In this document: positions 1 through 10,916 of the stretch, one piece after another
How the letters are laid out: each line of letters opens with the position of its first letter
Position numbering within the stretch: position 1 is the stretch's first letter
Assembly (NCBI GenBank): GCA_015179045.1
Contig: WHUZ01000035.1
Span: 248,001-312,000, forward strand
Source: Kalaharituber pfeilii
Lineage: Eukaryota > Ascomycota > Pezizomycetes > Pezizales > Pezizaceae
Reading direction: 5' to 3'
Length of the DNA: 64,000 nt
The notes under the pieces: model-generated
The model's database searches: none
Seen by the model: the letters and a program-made list of their open reading frames with translations, nothing else
Told to the model about the DNA's origin: nothing
Made by a program: the position numbers and the translations under genes

Positions 1-257
1 CATTGGGTCACGTGTTTCTCCCCTACCAGACTTTGTTGGTGCACCTCAAGAACGATGAAAAGAATGGAGGGATCCGCAATTAGTTTTCGAAACTCCTCAC
101 GATATGACCGCCTTGTGTCCTGTGGGAATTTATCCGCTCCGGTCCTAACAAATTTATAGACTGGTGAAGTCCTAAAACCTTCAGCAGCGACCTCCCCAAG
201 TGCAGGAATGTCGTAGGATTTGGCTTTCCGTATTCGAGCTTCAAGGTAAGCCCCCAT
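1..257 (-). CDS. GNAT-family N-acetyltransferase, 5' part (partial)
   Basis: The minus strand is open from an ATG at 257 to the window edge. The protein begins MGAYLEARIRKAKSYDIPAL and continues with GEVAAEGFRTSPVYKFVR, then REEFRKLIADPSILFIVLE. An N-terminal 'R.A...D...L..V..E.F..SP' segment followed by a hydrophobic beta strand is the usual opening of fungal GNAT acetyltransferases, which transfer acetyl from acetyl-CoA to an amine; the substrate cannot be inferred. The acetyl-CoA loop (R/Q-x2-G-x-G/A) would lie beyond the window. A possible intron donor (GAG|GTGCAC) occurs at 44, so the last ~44 bases may be intron. The family call rests on the pattern of the first ~80 residues only. The start is the only in-frame ATG near the 5' end. 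Confidence 0.6.
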   Translation of the reverse strand, partial: MGAYLEARIRKAKSYDIPALGEVAAEGFRTSPVYKFVRTGADKFPQDTRRSYREEFRKLIADPSILFIVLEVHQQSLVGEKHVTQ

Positions 258-3037
258 ATTCACTTATCAGCCTTGGAATAAACAGGTCACCTGGTCTAAT
301 GGGGAAGAAATGCTGACGAAACCAGCGGCAAACTTTCAAAGCAATAGAAAAAGGTAAGATGAAGGAATAAAAAGATTTTAGCTGATAGTTCTCAGTAGGA
401 TATATGCTAGATAATGGAAATACCCATATTACCCTCTCAAAGAGCTGGGTGTCGAACTGGTGTTGCTTGGGGATCTATCAGCATAGGATTCATCCCTTCT
501 TAAACGGTCTGCAAAGGCTCAATTCAAGAGGCAAAGGTTGATGTTCGGTAAATCCCAACAGGAAACAATACATAGCACACGTAAGCAATTTTTTTTTTTT
601 TTCCTTCCTTCTTTGTTAAGACACTCGTTAACAGATTTCTCCTTGCATACTTCGTTAGGTGCTTCTTGACCGGTTGCTGAAGAAAAGCTTAACTCACTGG
701 GACCACGGAAGAGCGACCGGCACAGCAAGGCCTGCCACGATGTCTATATTGATGCTATTTTCATCATCTCCCGACAACAATTTTTCAACAAAGGAAAGTA
801 TCCTCTGTATCAATGACTCTCGCTCCTCCAATTCGCAAATTTCATAATGATGTGTGAACCGTGATATCCACACCGGTTCCCATAAATCGATACCACCAGT
901 GGGACCTTCGCTAAGAAAGCCATGTCTGGCTCCTAGTTACTTTCATCGACCGTTGGTTCAATTCCACCAGGAGGTTGTACCATTGTGCAACTGACACATG
1001 CATTTGCTTGCTGTTTCACTCCTTGCAACCAATTCATGTGTCGGAAACCATGTACAACAGTGTAGGCATGGGCGTCAATGATTTTCGCAAGAAAGCTTCA
1101 ATTCAACTTTCTTCTTTTTCTCTACATCCATTGGTTATATTTCTGCTGTATTCTCGACAAGTTCGTATGGCTATACCATATTACTCTCTGGAGGCACAGT
1201 AAGTAATCACTGTTCCTATTTCAAAGTGCTCAGAAGCTCAGATTAATCAAGCTCATAGCTGACGAAGCTCAGAGGATATTTACACCGTACTCAAATCGGG
1301 CTTTCCGCAAATTTCGTTAATAACCTACCTTTCGCAATGTTATTGATTTCTTATGAGGCTCAAAAGTGAGCTCTGAAGAGATATTGGTGCTCTACGGCAA
1401 AGCCTCAAGGTTGCGTTACTCCCATTATGCGGAAAACATCGATTGAGACCATAAGGAAAGCCTTATGATTGCTCTTACGATGTGAATGCAATGGATACGA
1501 ACTCAAAAGTTTCACGTCATGCCATACATAGGACGTGAGATTCAAGGAGATCTGCAATGTTCAACGATCAACACTTCGTGTTATTATAGGTGCAAATTCA
1601 GAATTATCTTCCATGATGTTTTCTGATTCATCAAAAAGGCAAATCTATGTTCCAGCCAAGATAAATCGGCACAAGTGTGCCTGGAATTTATGAGGACTCA
1701 CCGGTTGACAGCTGTGGTTGGGTTTTTTTAATCCATGCAACAAGTGTCTCATTGGCATTTTAGCTGATTGATCTGGCAATGCACGATTAACGCAAAGGGA
1801 TATCGGACGAAAGAAACGCTACAGTGTGGAAACCTGGTGAAAAGCCTACGGGAGATTTTTTCCACATACTTTCCGAAGCTTGATGGAAAAATCCATCCCT
1901 GCAGTTGGGACTTATCAACACTCTCCCCCTCCGCTACATTGTTGTACAAGACTAATTTATGTGAGATTCAGACAGGATGTGACACATCTCGCAATTAGAG
2001 GAATACGAATGATGATGAATTTCCAATCCAACAGAATCCGAACGGTGGGTCCCCTTTTCCTTTCATTTGGTGTCGGCTTATCTCATCTCATGCAATTGAG
2101 CCGCATTCTCCGATCCAGAAAGTGGTCATAAGGGTGTTCTAAAGGCTTAGAGCTTGCGCGCTGGGCTGGAACATGACTTCTAATACCATCTCACCTTACC
2201 AGGCCTTTTTTGCGTTCACATATACTGCTATTAGCTCAAGGTGCTTTGCTGCTGTCAAGCACAAAGCAAGATATCGTCCATCCTCATTAGGCTTACAGTC
2301 TCGCTGTCGACTTTCAGCGATCTAGCATGCGAAAAGTTATGAGCCGGCGCGCGGATATATGGATTATGCTTTTGGAGGGAGAAATGTTATCACGTCGAGA
2401 ACTGGGGAGAAAAGGCAAGAGATGCATTCTATATACATACAAAAAAAGAAATATAAGACTAAAAAATAAAGAAAAAGTAAAAGAAAGGACTACTTAGACG
2501 TACTGTATTTTTAATTTTTGTCTATCTTTTGATTGCGGGTGGGAAGGGGTCAAAACTGAAGCCCAATTGGTGGATAGGGTATATCATAATATGACCGTAC
2601 ATTTTAGCACGATGGAAGATGGGAGGTCAACAAGGCGTGTCTTTCCGGTTTGTAAATTAACATTAGTGTTTAATTTCGTTTCGATTTGTTTCTTTTTGTT
2701 TTACTTGAACCTTGCTTGGAGGAAAATTGATGTTTTACTGATATGAAAATCCAATGGATACTAGAGATACATACTTTGATTTCCACGGGCGAGGGTGGGT
2801 GACAATAATGGCTGCCAGTTGGCCGGGGCATGGGAATGGGAATAGAGCGCGACATTGGTATGGTGTGATTCTGCTGTTGATGGCGATGGCAAAGACAGTA
2901 ATAGCAATGCACGGCCGAAAATGTGACACGCAATGAAAACATTCTCCGTTTGGCTTCTATATTTTCTGGTTCGATTCTCTCGATACGAGGATATGTTCAC
3001 AGTTCCTAAATAATTATGAACATTGTTGTCGGGATTA
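258..3037. other. Intergenic, no gene recognised
   Basis: Only short ORFs with no recognisable family are present. There is an A-rich patch at about 2440-2485. The right boundary is the TA flanking the MITE at 3038. Confidence 0.5.
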
Positions 3038-3211
3038 CAGCTGACCCTGGCTATAATGAACCTCTTTTTTGTGAAAACCTTGCCATAGTGAAGGGATGGA
3101 CAAGCTTCTTTGTCTACACAGGTAAAGAAAGTGCCCTCGCTATTGTGAAAACTGGTTATAGTGAAGAAAATCGGTCAGATTCTTGGCCTTCATTATAGCC
3201 AGGTTCACCTG
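3038..3211. mobile_element. TA-flanked MITE (Tc1/mariner-like), copy 1
   Basis: A 174-bp unit with imperfect terminal inverted repeats: it starts CAGCTGACCCTGGCTATAAT and its far end, read on the minus strand, starts CAGGTGAACCTGGCTATAAT. A TA dinucleotide flanks both ends (3036-3037 and 3212-3213), as expected for Tc1/mariner/pogo insertions. The inside repeats a GCTATARTGAA-type motif several times. It has no coding capacity. A second copy lies at 3709-3876. Confidence 0.75.
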
Positions 3212-3241
3212 TATTTCTTATTGAATGCAATTCTTTCTTTC

Positions 3242-3390
3242 CATTTATTTATTTATTTATTTATTTATTTTTTTCCTCTTAAAAAGGCTCTCAGGGGAAC
3301 CCCTTGTGTGGTCTCGAACTAGATTACCGCTGGCTAGCAATTGTCTAGCAGTCCGTTGTTACATTCAGTTGACCGCTGGGCTGGACAGGA
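3242..3390 (-). mobile_element. tRNA-derived SINE-like insert with (AAAT)n tail
   Basis: Read on the minus strand this segment has an A-box-like stretch (CCAGCGGTCAACTG, near 3370-3385), a B-box-like stretch (TAGTTCGAGACC, 3310-3321), and ends in an A-rich tail of AAAT repeats (3242-3277 on the plus strand shows ATTT units). Pol III boxes plus a simple-repeat tail is the classic build of a tRNA-derived SINE. The tRNA fold is degenerate and no target duplication was found, so a decayed tRNA pseudogene next to a microsatellite is an alternative. Confidence 0.4.
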
Positions 3391-3708
3391 CATGGCAGTG
3401 ATGGATCATTTGTGTCCTGTATTATAAGGCGATACTACCTCAAACTCCTCTACTACTTGATTTATGTAGAATACCAATAGATAATACAAGGCGCATAGAT
3501 ACGTGCTCACCAGAGATACGTTTGTGAAGTGCAGTCAACGGAAGATGCCGCATGGACGTATATATATAGATTAACACTCTTAAAACTACATTCTTCTGCT
3601 GTCTGCATCATACATATTGCTGCAGACTCACAGCGTACGTACATACGCAGACTAAAGCGGGAGGAAGAATGAGGATTCGAAGCGAAGTGAGAGCCACTTG
3701 AACAGGTA

Positions 3709-3876
3709 CGGGTGACCCTGGCTATTATGAAGGCCAAGAATCCGACCGATTTTCTTCACTGTAACCAGTTTTCACTATAGCAAGGGCGCCTTCTTTACCT
3801 GTGTACACAAAAAATTTGGCACATCCATTCACTATAGCAAGGTTAAAAAGAGGTTCATTATAGCCAGGGTCACCTG
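3709..3876. mobile_element. TA-flanked MITE (Tc1/mariner-like), copy 2, inverted
   Basis: About 168 bp, near-identical over its whole length to the reverse complement of the unit at 3038-3211. It ends with CATTATAGCCAGGGTCACCTG and is flanked by TA (3707-3708, 3877-3878). With copy 1 it forms an ~840-bp interval bounded by long inverted repeats, with the SINE-like insert inside. Confidence 0.75.
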
Positions 3877-3878
3877 TA

Positions 3879-5583
3879 CAGGAGATTATGGCACGAAGTC
3901 CATTGATAATCTTGGATCATTGACAAACGAAACTTGGGGGCGGAAAGGAGGGCTTGAGAATTGCGGTTTGATGGAGGGCAGGGATTCTATAGAGTTCCAG
4001 CAAGATCACGTTCAGTTTGCTAGCGTAGGGCTGAAGTAACGTCGTACACGGGCTAAAAAACTGCTGAACTCGAAGGATTCCGGGAGGGCGATTCGATATG
4101 TGTGGGGAAATGGAGATCAGAGGTTTGGAGGATAATTGTATTGAGAAGTTCGCACAGCTGTAGGGTTGAAGTTTTCCTAGATTTGGAGCTCAAGGTGGGA
4201 GGGACAAAGGGACAGAGTGAGTTGATTATAGTTGTCTCTTCTTACATATGCATAACACCAGATTAGTATATCATAAAATTACCAAGTACATGGTGTGATC
4301 ATTGATTTATCACAATTGCTCAAGGGTGGTGGGTGGTGGACACAACCGGTAGAAGGGTTGCGGGCGAAGGGTGAGAGGATAGGGAGGGGTAGGATGGGGA
4401 GGGCGAAGAGTGTGCAATTGTCAGTGGTAATTTATAATCGAGTGGGGTACAGTTTTGTCGTGTACGGGTCGTGAATGTCAGTTCATCAATCCACTAAAGA
4501 TTCATACAAAACTTTGCATAAACTATAATCTTCCATCATGGCGGAAAAGCAATTCCAACTCAAAGCCAGCAGGCCACCACTGACAACTTTTTTTCTCTGA
4601 CCCTGCACTACATAACGGTTAAGAAGAATTACTAACGCAAGGTCTAGTGCCACAAATGTGCGAATGTGCCATGCCCTTTCCCCACTTCAAGTAGGCGCTT
4701 GGCCAACCTGCAACCTGACTAGGCCAATATCATATATTGTATTTAAAGTCGGTCTCGAAAACCCGAACTGTGCGGTAAAAAATAGCTAGTAAATAGTCAC
4801 ATATCAATCCTAGAAATCACAAACCAAGTCACATCACGTGATATACAAACTAGACAATGCTTGCAAACGTGTATAATTCCTTCCCCTCAACTCCCTGTTT
4901 TCTTGTGTACTAACTAATAAAAAATGATGTCAGATGTTTCACTAAGTATTTTGTTGAGGGGTTAAATTGATGCGAGTGGTATGGCAGAGAAACCCTTGTG
5001 GACCCAATGAAAGGCGCAAACTTGTCAACAAATGCACGCCAATTTTTTTTTTTACCTTTTTTTTTTTTTTTTTTTTTTTTTTTGCGGCCACCCTCTTTGT
5101 AGTTAATAATTAAACAAAACCAATATAGATACCAACCATCTTCAATCACTTGCAGGATGTTCTTCATAAACAATTCTACCATTTGACTTGCAAAAATGGA
5201 TATATTGGCTGATACAGCATCACAATTCGGGAGTCTCCCGTTCTCTGGGAGTCCCTGACATTTTGCCATAAACATAGGCCGGTCCAAAAGAACATGGACT
5301 TCTTCCAGTGCAACCTTCTCTCCAAGTAGCCTCGTGAGCGGCCGCGGGGAAAAAACAAATAATGACGGTAAGAAAAAGCAACGGGATCTGCTACCATTAC
5401 GCGAATACTGTACTTCACTGTACTAAGCTCCCGGTTCATGTAACTTGGTACTTCAACATATACATTTGGGAATGAATAAAATTCCGATAATCAATTGCTG
5501 TCAGGAAAAGGGTTAAAAAAAAATTAAATGAGAGGAAAAAGAAAGTAAAGAAAGAGACTACGCCCTTTACATTTAGAGACCAA
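3879..5583. other. Intergenic, no gene recognised
   Basis: No supportable gene. A CTATAATGA-type MITE fragment ends at the left edge. The only distinct feature is a two-part poly-T run at 5043-5083. The MuiA-family stop codon is at 5584. Confidence 0.5.
5043..5083. repeat. Poly-T tract (11 T, ACC, 27 T)
   Basis: Homopolymer run of 11 T then 27 T separated by ACC. Read on the minus strand it could be the tail of a retroposed sequence, but no matching 5' part or target duplication was seen. Confidence 0.8.
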
Positions 5584-8549
5584 TCATAGCCCCGCAATCG
5601 CCTCTCCCGCAGGCACTTTAGCCTCATACTCAAGGCCAAGCCGCACTCCCATCCCTGGATTCAACTTGACTTTCCACACAACCTCACCGTTTCTCCTCAT
5701 CGCAGCAACTGCGCTGCCCCACTTCTCCTCTGACCTTGATGCTGCCTGCAGAGCAGAGCTGAGATTCGTCTCGCATGGATTCTGACTCCGTGCTTGTGTT
5801 TCATACTGGGATGAACTGCTAGGGCCTGTGATAATATCACCCTTTCCAATGCTAGGCTTCCCTTTTCCAAGATTGCTGAAAAAGGATGAACGTTTGGATT
5901 TCGAGAAGGATGGGACATCCGCAGATTTGCCATCATCGTCACTTCGGTCGCCTGACGGTTTTGTAGGCGGAACCGGTAAGGCTTGAGGAGCAGTCGGTGG
6001 ACGGGTTACACTGCGATCAGGCTCTTCGTCAACTGTAACTTTGAATCCTGCAATGTAAACACCAGTGCCAGTTTTGACTGGCACGCCAAGCTTCATATTT
6101 GCGCCTTCTTCTCCAGCCTCGCCGTCTTCAGGCGCCACTTCACCCTCCTCTTGAATCCTCTTACCGGCGGGGGTAACCAAGGGAGGAGGCGGCTTGAGAC
6201 CTCTTGGCCACGTAACATTCACAACGAGTTTGGCATCCTCACTTACAGGCACTTGATCGGTGACCTCCAACTCAATGGGACCTCTGTCCAGCCTGTTATT
6301 TCGAATAACCGTGCTTCTGCCATATGTTGCGATAATCTCTTGCTGTCCTTTGCCCCATGATGCAGAGAACAACTTTCCACCGGTGCTCCTTTGGCTGCTC
6401 CGCTTAATGGAGGGCTTTGCATAGCTGACGCTGACAGACTCATCAATGCCTAGCGGCAGGTTAAAAACTCCTCCGGGATAGACTGACTTTTGTAGGGAGG
6501 TACTGCCGATGAAGGTACCATCAAGAGTAACCCCCATCAATCCTTTCCGTAGTACCGTCGTGGATTCATTGAGGATTCTAGCTTTAAGATATGCCGCAGC
6601 ACGAAGCTTTGGTGTAGACACATAGGAAAGCTGAATTATAGTGAGAGGCATAGTAAGAATGGTGTGCCGCCGGATTGCGGAAGAGGAAGTCTCCAGATCT
6701 GCTTTGGCAGAATGAGTAGACGGGATTGTCATCCGTTTTGGGATTGAGTATGAGCTGGTTAGACCCTGGTTGACAAACTTCGGCTGTGGAGGCACATGCG
6801 TAGCCGACTGGTCAATTAATGACGGAGTCAATGTAGGAGTAGCAGATTCTGCCATTGACACTGTGTCCTCTTCAGAGTCGGAAGGGTCCTCCTCAGGAGC
6901 ATTACCACCTCCACCAAGACTCATAAAGCTGCTGCGGTCCTCTAAAGTGGCATCATAACTGTCCGCGAGCCTAAGAGATGCCGCGTACTTTCTAACAGTG
7001 AACTTCTGTATTTCGGGGCGCTGCGCTAAATGACTCCTCATCGCTGAAACCTTCATCTTCATTTGTGGCTGCTGACTCATCTGTAGTCTCTGAGTTTCCT
7101 CCTCTTCCTTCTCCTTCGCTATCAGTTTCTTCTCCTGAGCACTGTACAGGCCAGCTTGCGCTCGGGATTTTGCAAATGATACAGCATTCATATCGCCGAG
7201 ATAGTGGTACCTATGTGACACATTCACAAGCCTGATCCGCCATGGTTCTATTACAGGAGCCGAGTCTGCCAATCCAGCATATGTTGTTTGGGACGTAGAA
7301 AGGGTGATCAAAGCATCCTTCCATGTCTCGTATGTCCGGTTCTGGAAGTGCGCATGGTAAGTGAGACGTGCTGTTGGTTTGGTTAATTGAGAACAGGACT
7401 GTGAATCAGTTTCACCAGCTGTATTGATGATAATGTCGTATCTTGATACCCATCCAGCATCTGAGACACCTGGAAGCAAGTTAGAAATGTAATGTATTCA
7501 ATAAGGACGTTGCGCACTCACTATATCGAAGTTCTAGTTCGCCTATGACGTCAGTATCGATCTCACCAGCTGTAGATCCATTTCTCTCCAGAGTCTCCGT
7601 TTTCTCTTCTTCATCCCTGTCAATCCACACTCTGACTCTAAACCATTTCTCAGGAGCCTTCAAATCTTTATCCTCCTTTCCTTCTTCCCTAAGCCTCTCC
7701 CTCTCTTCTTCCTTCTTCCGTAACCGCTCATCCCTTGCCTTTGTTTTCCTGCGCAAGACTCGAGCCATCAACTTCTCCTTTTGTTGTCTGAGTCTGCGGA
7801 GATCTTTTTCCCATTGCTCAATTTTTGACGTTGCAAGTGTTTGTTTAGCCATTAGCTCGGTGCGGCATTTGGAGTAAGTGTCGGTGAATGTTACTACAAC
7901 TTGGGTGGAATGAATACTGGGGTGCAGTGTACCGCAGGTCAATGCCTCGCCCCACCTCTCCAGGAACTCGAGCTGTTTATTGGCGGATGCAATTTCTTCC
8001 TGAGCAAGCTTGATATTCTGTTCCAAGGCGCAGACGCCCGCGCTGAGGGATTTCAAGGTGGGAGTATCAGAGTCGGACACAGTAACATCTTCCTTATCTT
8101 TGTCGTCGTCGCTATCTGGCTCCTCTAAAATGCATTCTTTTTTTTTTGCTCCCTCATCGCCGTCTTGAGGTCTGGGAGGTTTGACCAGGTCAATTGTTGT
8201 ATCAGCAATAAGCAATACTCTTGGCCCGGCTCCATTGGTATTGGTAAGGCGACCGGTTATTTTAACGCTATCCTCATCAGCAACTGGTGTCAATTGATGA
8301 AGAATAATTTCATTGCGACCGGGCTGAGAAGACCAGATTGTTAGCCTCCTGTAATCCCAATTCCTCTCCACCTTTGTTCACGTCTATCTTTGTAGGGGCT
8401 TGTTTGCTAACCTTGAGCACAACGTCCTTGATATTCCTCACTACAGTGGCGCGGGTAGGGTGTATCGTCACCGATGTAGTAGGCAACTGCAAGAGGTTGA
8501 ACTGCTGGCGATGTATTGTGGGAATTGCATTGTCTTGGTCAGATGCCAT
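5584..8549 (-). CDS. DUF4139/MuiA-family domain protein (~941 aa)
   Basis: Three exons: 8549-8412, 8323-7522 and 7469-5584. The introns are 88 nt (GTTAGC..CAG) and 53 nt (GTGAGT..CCAG), in phases 0 and 1. Splicing restores family signatures at both joins: the N-terminal 'T.V.I.P..A.V.R' strand continues into PGRNEIILHQL, and ELRYS joins VSDAGWVSRYDIII, the start of the C-terminal DUF4139 beta domain. Order: N-terminal DUF4140-like domain (~1-110); charged Lys/Glu-rich coiled coil (~130-270); DUF4139 from ~310 to the end, interrupted by Ser/Pro-rich linkers; the closing GEVVWKVKLNPGMGVRLGLE is typical of the family end. The family is named after bacterial mucoidy inhibitor A; its molecular function in fungi is unknown. 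The start is the first ATG of an open frame ending at the first intron (MASDQDNAIPT); the 15 codons in frame upstream have no ATG. The neighbours are unrelated. Confidence 0.85.
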
Positions 8550-10916
8550 TTTCTTGCATATGCTTATCAGATGTTGAGATAAAATTAAAAACAAAAATTT
8601 TTTTTTTCTTTTTTTTTATTTCGGCTAATAGAGGAAAGCTGTTGGGTCAGTCTGGACTGTGTGGACCATGAAAAGCTGCGCTGGATTTGCGCACCAGAGA
8701 TATTTAAGCCATTATTCTGTTCACGTTGAGGCCCTATCTTCAGAGACCTTCGCTTAAGGAAGATGTCAGCGTGCGAGCGTTGACTCAGAATAGGGCAACC
8801 CAGGGAAAAGATCAACACGACAGCTCCCACTGCGTTGCAACTAGCATAACTACTAGTGTCATGCTAGAAGATAGGTAACCAGCATATGATAGGAGCTTCA
8901 TACGCTGGCTTTGCCATTAAATTAGCACCCCAAGACGTCTCGCAATGTCTAAGTAAGCGAATGGGAAATTTAAAGTTGTCCCTGTCATGTGCCGGTTGTT
9001 CCTTCGTTAGGTTACACAGGCTGTGCTGGCGAGAGCGGGATGGAAATTATTCTGTACTGGCATTTGTACTGTGCCAGCGCGATGCTGAGAGCTGATTGGC
9101 CGGACTGGATAAAGTCAGTTCCTTTTGCTACCCGTACGCTCAGTCGGGCAGTCCAGAGTAATTTCTGAGATGGCTGTGCTGTAGTACGAGAACCATGCTG
9201 CGGTATAACGATGCTGTTAAAAACAATTCTCCTGATTCAATCACCACTGAATTGAACGACATACTTCAGGCCTTAATTAAATGCAGATACAGGGTCCAGG
9301 ACAACTCCGGAGGTTTGATTATCGTGAGTCAAGATGGTGCGTTGCAGAAGTGAAACAAAGGCATTGCGAACACTGGGTGAGTGAATGCAGGTACTGATTA
9401 GGAGAGGATGTCTCTACGGATGACCATGACTAGGAATTCTTCCTCTCGTGCTGAGATGAATGAATTGCGTTCGTAGTATGCAAAAACTTGAGGTAAAATA
9501 CTAGTTCTTGTGTCGCGGTGGTTGACTGAGAGCATCAAGAAAAACAAGCTTCGCGACTGGGTCAGGGTAATGACTGAAGGTCAACCGGGGCAGGCGTCTG
9601 GGGCGGGCTGCGTTGCACCAAGTGAGATGAGGCACGTGAGTACCAGTAGTACTGAGACTACTTGTGACCCTGGTTCGAGCTGTTGTAACCTCTGAATTGC
9701 AGTGCCTGGACAAAAGTATTCACCCCACCGATTATGCAATAATAGGAAAAGCGCGAGTATTTGTCTGGTCACTGTATCGGTACTGCAAGCAGGCTGCAAG
9801 AGGTGCAGTGCGCAGGCAAGTTGGAGATCTGAAGCCGGAATGGATCACAGATGTTACTTCAGTTTGCTGTCGACACGGTTCAGTTCGGTCTCGTGACTCT
9901 AACGCTGAACGCACGCAATTCGAAACTCGAGTTCCCCTCACTCAATTAGCTGGCCACCTGTCTTTATGATATATCCACTGTTCAACCGCTGAATCGTGAT
10001 CTCCTCTGCTGCGTACTGCACCTCTTGCAGCCAGTTTGTAGCATGTAAGAGTCAAGGAGTTACCAGTAGAGCAGCAAGATCATTAGTCATACGCGAGAAT
10101 GTTGCCACGGTAAGTAGTAAGTCCATTACAGTAGCCGTGCTATGTTTGTCCTTGCCAAACGTTGCGAGAATCAACATTGGAAGCTAGTCTCGGACAGATG
10201 CCGTGGTCAAATCAAGTACGCTATGCAACGGCCACGATCACAACATCTGCAGAGGGTGCAAAACCGGCCTTTCAGCCGACCAGCTGATTCATAGCATGCA
10301 GCTAGGAGACTCTGTGAAGAGAGCGGCATGCAGCTATTCTATGCAGTCGGGTTGGCAACTATACTTATGTAAGTGTGCAATTCGAGCTAAAGAGCTAATT
10401 TTGTGACTGAGGAGTTGAACTCAGCGGATTATTATGAACAGCTGGTAAAGGAGATGTGTTCACAATGCTGATGGAGTACTAGTAGATACCCAAGACTGTA
10501 AGATGTCAATTGCAAATCGGCCATAAGGCCCTCCATATAGTCATACCCAAATCCAAACTCATTGTGTCTATGAGACTCCATACCTGCCTACAGTCTCATG
10601 GCACACGCCAGCTGTCGAGAAGTATGCACTTCTTACTCAGATGTACCCTGCTCTACGTTAAGTCCCTACCCAGTGTGCCTATGCACATGACCTCCTCTTA
10701 TTAAGCACAACTATCGCCAAGCTTGCTTACTTTGTCGCTTCTGCCCACGCCAATGCCACCAGTCCTTCTGATCGAACATCCTTCCTGTGCGCACCTCCAA
10801 CTCCAGGACACTTGCATTAGGTTTTAAGCTCCGCCCCTCGCCTCTCTACCCCATTACAGCCTTTCTTATCCACGCTGCGCCCCAATGCGGTTCAAGGTAT
10901 TACTTTGAAGCTGAGC
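8550..10916. other. Intergenic between MuiA-family gene and 724-aa ORF
   Basis: No gene recognised. A poly-T patch lies at about 8598-8618, just upstream of the MuiA-family start. Short ORFs on both strands show no domain, repeat or splicing pattern that would support a gene. Confidence 0.5.

Noticed and set aside
421..500. B-box-like CAGTTCGACACC on the minus strand
   Set aside because: No acceptor pairing, D arm or A box at the right distance for a tRNA.
5041..5287. 125-codon minus ORF with a poly-Lys run
   Set aside because: The lysines come from the poly-T tract; the remainder has no coding character.
5983..8577. Plus-strand ORFs opposite the MuiA-family gene (e.g. 5983-6360, 7545-7877, 8338-8577)
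   Set aside because: Shadows of the minus-strand coding frame; their Ser/Leu-rich translations mirror Glu/Lys/Arg-rich codons of the real exons.
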